Shown piece after piece: positions 62,961 through 64,000 of a DNA stretch of 64,000 nucleotides (position 1 is the first letter of the stretch; each line of letters opens with the position of its first letter). Both the position numbers and the translations under genes were made by a program. Origin of the DNA: Ailurus styani (taxonomy: Eukaryota; Chordata; Mammalia; Carnivora; Ailuridae); assembly GCA_002007465.1 (NCBI GenBank), contig LNAC01000689.1, positions 1,198,983 through 1,262,982 on the forward strand. The letters run 5' to 3'. Below the pieces are notes generated by a model. The model was not told the origin of the DNA and made no database searches. It saw only the letters and a program-made list of their open reading frames with translations.

Positions 62961-64000
62961 CACACACTTGAAGAGATCATAATGTTCTATGTGTACGGCT
63001 CATTCATTTTCCATGTTTTATTTTTGTCTTGTTAATGGGATTGTAACTTTCCGGAGGAATAATAAATACTATGTCTTTACTCTTATAGTATCTGTCAAAG
63101 AATTTAACAAGATGTTGAGTTCCTAAATGGCGCACAATAAACAATTTACTGACCAATGGAAATGTAAAAATGAAAGCACTGTAGTGAAGGAGTCGAAAAA
63201 TATTTAATAGTTTAAACAAATAATGTTTATTTGTTTAAGATCTTCAAAAGAGGAAAATATTTAAAACTATTCTACAGGGAGGAAAAACATTCTTGGATAC
63301 TGTGGAAATAAAGTTGATAAAAACTTCTGTAAGCTAAGATAATTTGGTTCTTTGACTTTTAAAAATATTATTCAGATAATATTTCAACTCCCCCCCCCGA
63401 ATATCCATTTTTAATCTAAGCAAACTTAAAGTAATACAGACATCTCTCTTTCCCTCTCCCCCAATAACCCAAGCTACTTGAAGCCTCATAACATAACAGC
63501 TTTGAATCTCTTATCTGGGTACACAATCTACGTAACTCATGCTTGATGGCTTTGTCCAACTCTGTTGGAAGAAACAGCTTTGAACCTCCTTATCGTAAAA
63601 ACTTAACAATGAAGGTTAATGGTGTATCTCTCATCTCAGTAACAATGTCGCAGTGAGACAGATGGCCCAAATCAGACACTTTAAGCTCAAAAGGTACATA
63701 AAACAGCCTTTCCCACTTTAGATGAATCCAAAACATTCATTTGTTCTTTAAAGATAGTGGTCAGATTTTCCATTGAGAACGGCTACTGCCTCAGAGTTCA
63801 GAATTAAAAAAGGTGACTATGAAAATGTCATAACAATCGTAACAATAGTAATGACACTCTATTTTATGTCTCTTTATGATGTTCTATCTTCTGCCTACCT
63901 CATGTGATTGTCTTAATACCTCTGTGAGATAAACCTGATGTTTATTGATATCCTTTTTTTTAATAATGAGGAAAATAAGAATCAGAGAGATTAAATGACC

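Larger units (their letters stand above)
59659..64000 (-). other. Part of a PLA2G4A intron (upstream end outside window)
   Basis: No further PLA2G4A exon was recognised here, although the next one upstream should encode the segment before WVEFSPYE. The stretch holds a MIR-like element, an L2-like remnant, one Can-SINE and pyrimidine-rich old repeat sequence near 62160-62960. I see nothing distinct in 63000-64000. Confidence 0.65.

Noticed and set aside
1..64000. CRISPR arrays, operons, phage or bacterial mobile elements.
   Set aside because: The window is vertebrate genomic DNA: split genes, SINEs, LINEs, MIR and microsatellites. No regularly spaced short direct repeats with unique spacers were seen.

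Overview
This is a eukaryotic window from a mammal, almost certainly a caniform carnivore. The key evidence is more than 25 copies of the tRNA-derived Can-SINE (head GGGCGCCTGGGTGGCTCAG, a CT-rich body and an AATAAA/A-rich tail). Many carry the 'GTGGGTTAAAGCCTCTGCC' head variant that I associate with mustelids, so a marten/ferret/mink-like genome is my best guess; that species call is inference. No prokaryotic, CRISPR or operon-like features are present.

The only protein-coding gene I can support is the 3' half of PLA2G4A (cytosolic phospholipase A2 alpha) on the minus strand. Eight exons lie between 59658 and 20555, with consensus splice sites and continuous reading phase across all seven introns. 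Together they encode about 404 residues from residue 345 to the stop at 749, counted back from the C-terminus against the 749-residue human protein. They carry the catalytic aspartate (D549), R566 and the phosphorylation sites S505, S515 and S727. The C2 domain and the catalytic serine (S228) lie upstream, beyond position 64000. A compact 3' UTR of about 470 bases ends near 20085.

Layout. 1-190: tail of an L1. 1143-1980: a large imperfect inverted repeat. 2157-2184: a poly-G tract next to an undetermined base. 2640-3190: two SINEs. 3240-3700: possible LTR remnant. 3760-9770: a strikingly GC-rich, CpG-rich degenerate tandem array with a period near 410-440 bases, interrupted by two SINEs. 9770-20080: AT-rich intergenic DNA with ancient repeats and a decayed L1 (about 15330-19165). 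20085-59658: PLA2G4A exons and introns, the introns filled with SINEs, MIR-like and L1 pieces, one MLT1-like LTR and one L1 with a 5' inversion. 59659-64000: the next upstream intron, containing an L2-like remnant.

I do not see a new multi-gene system. The least ordinary element is the GC-rich tandem array at 3760-9770, about 10 kb beyond the 3' end of PLA2G4A. The long open frames inside it look like by-products of GC-rich sequence rather than genes.
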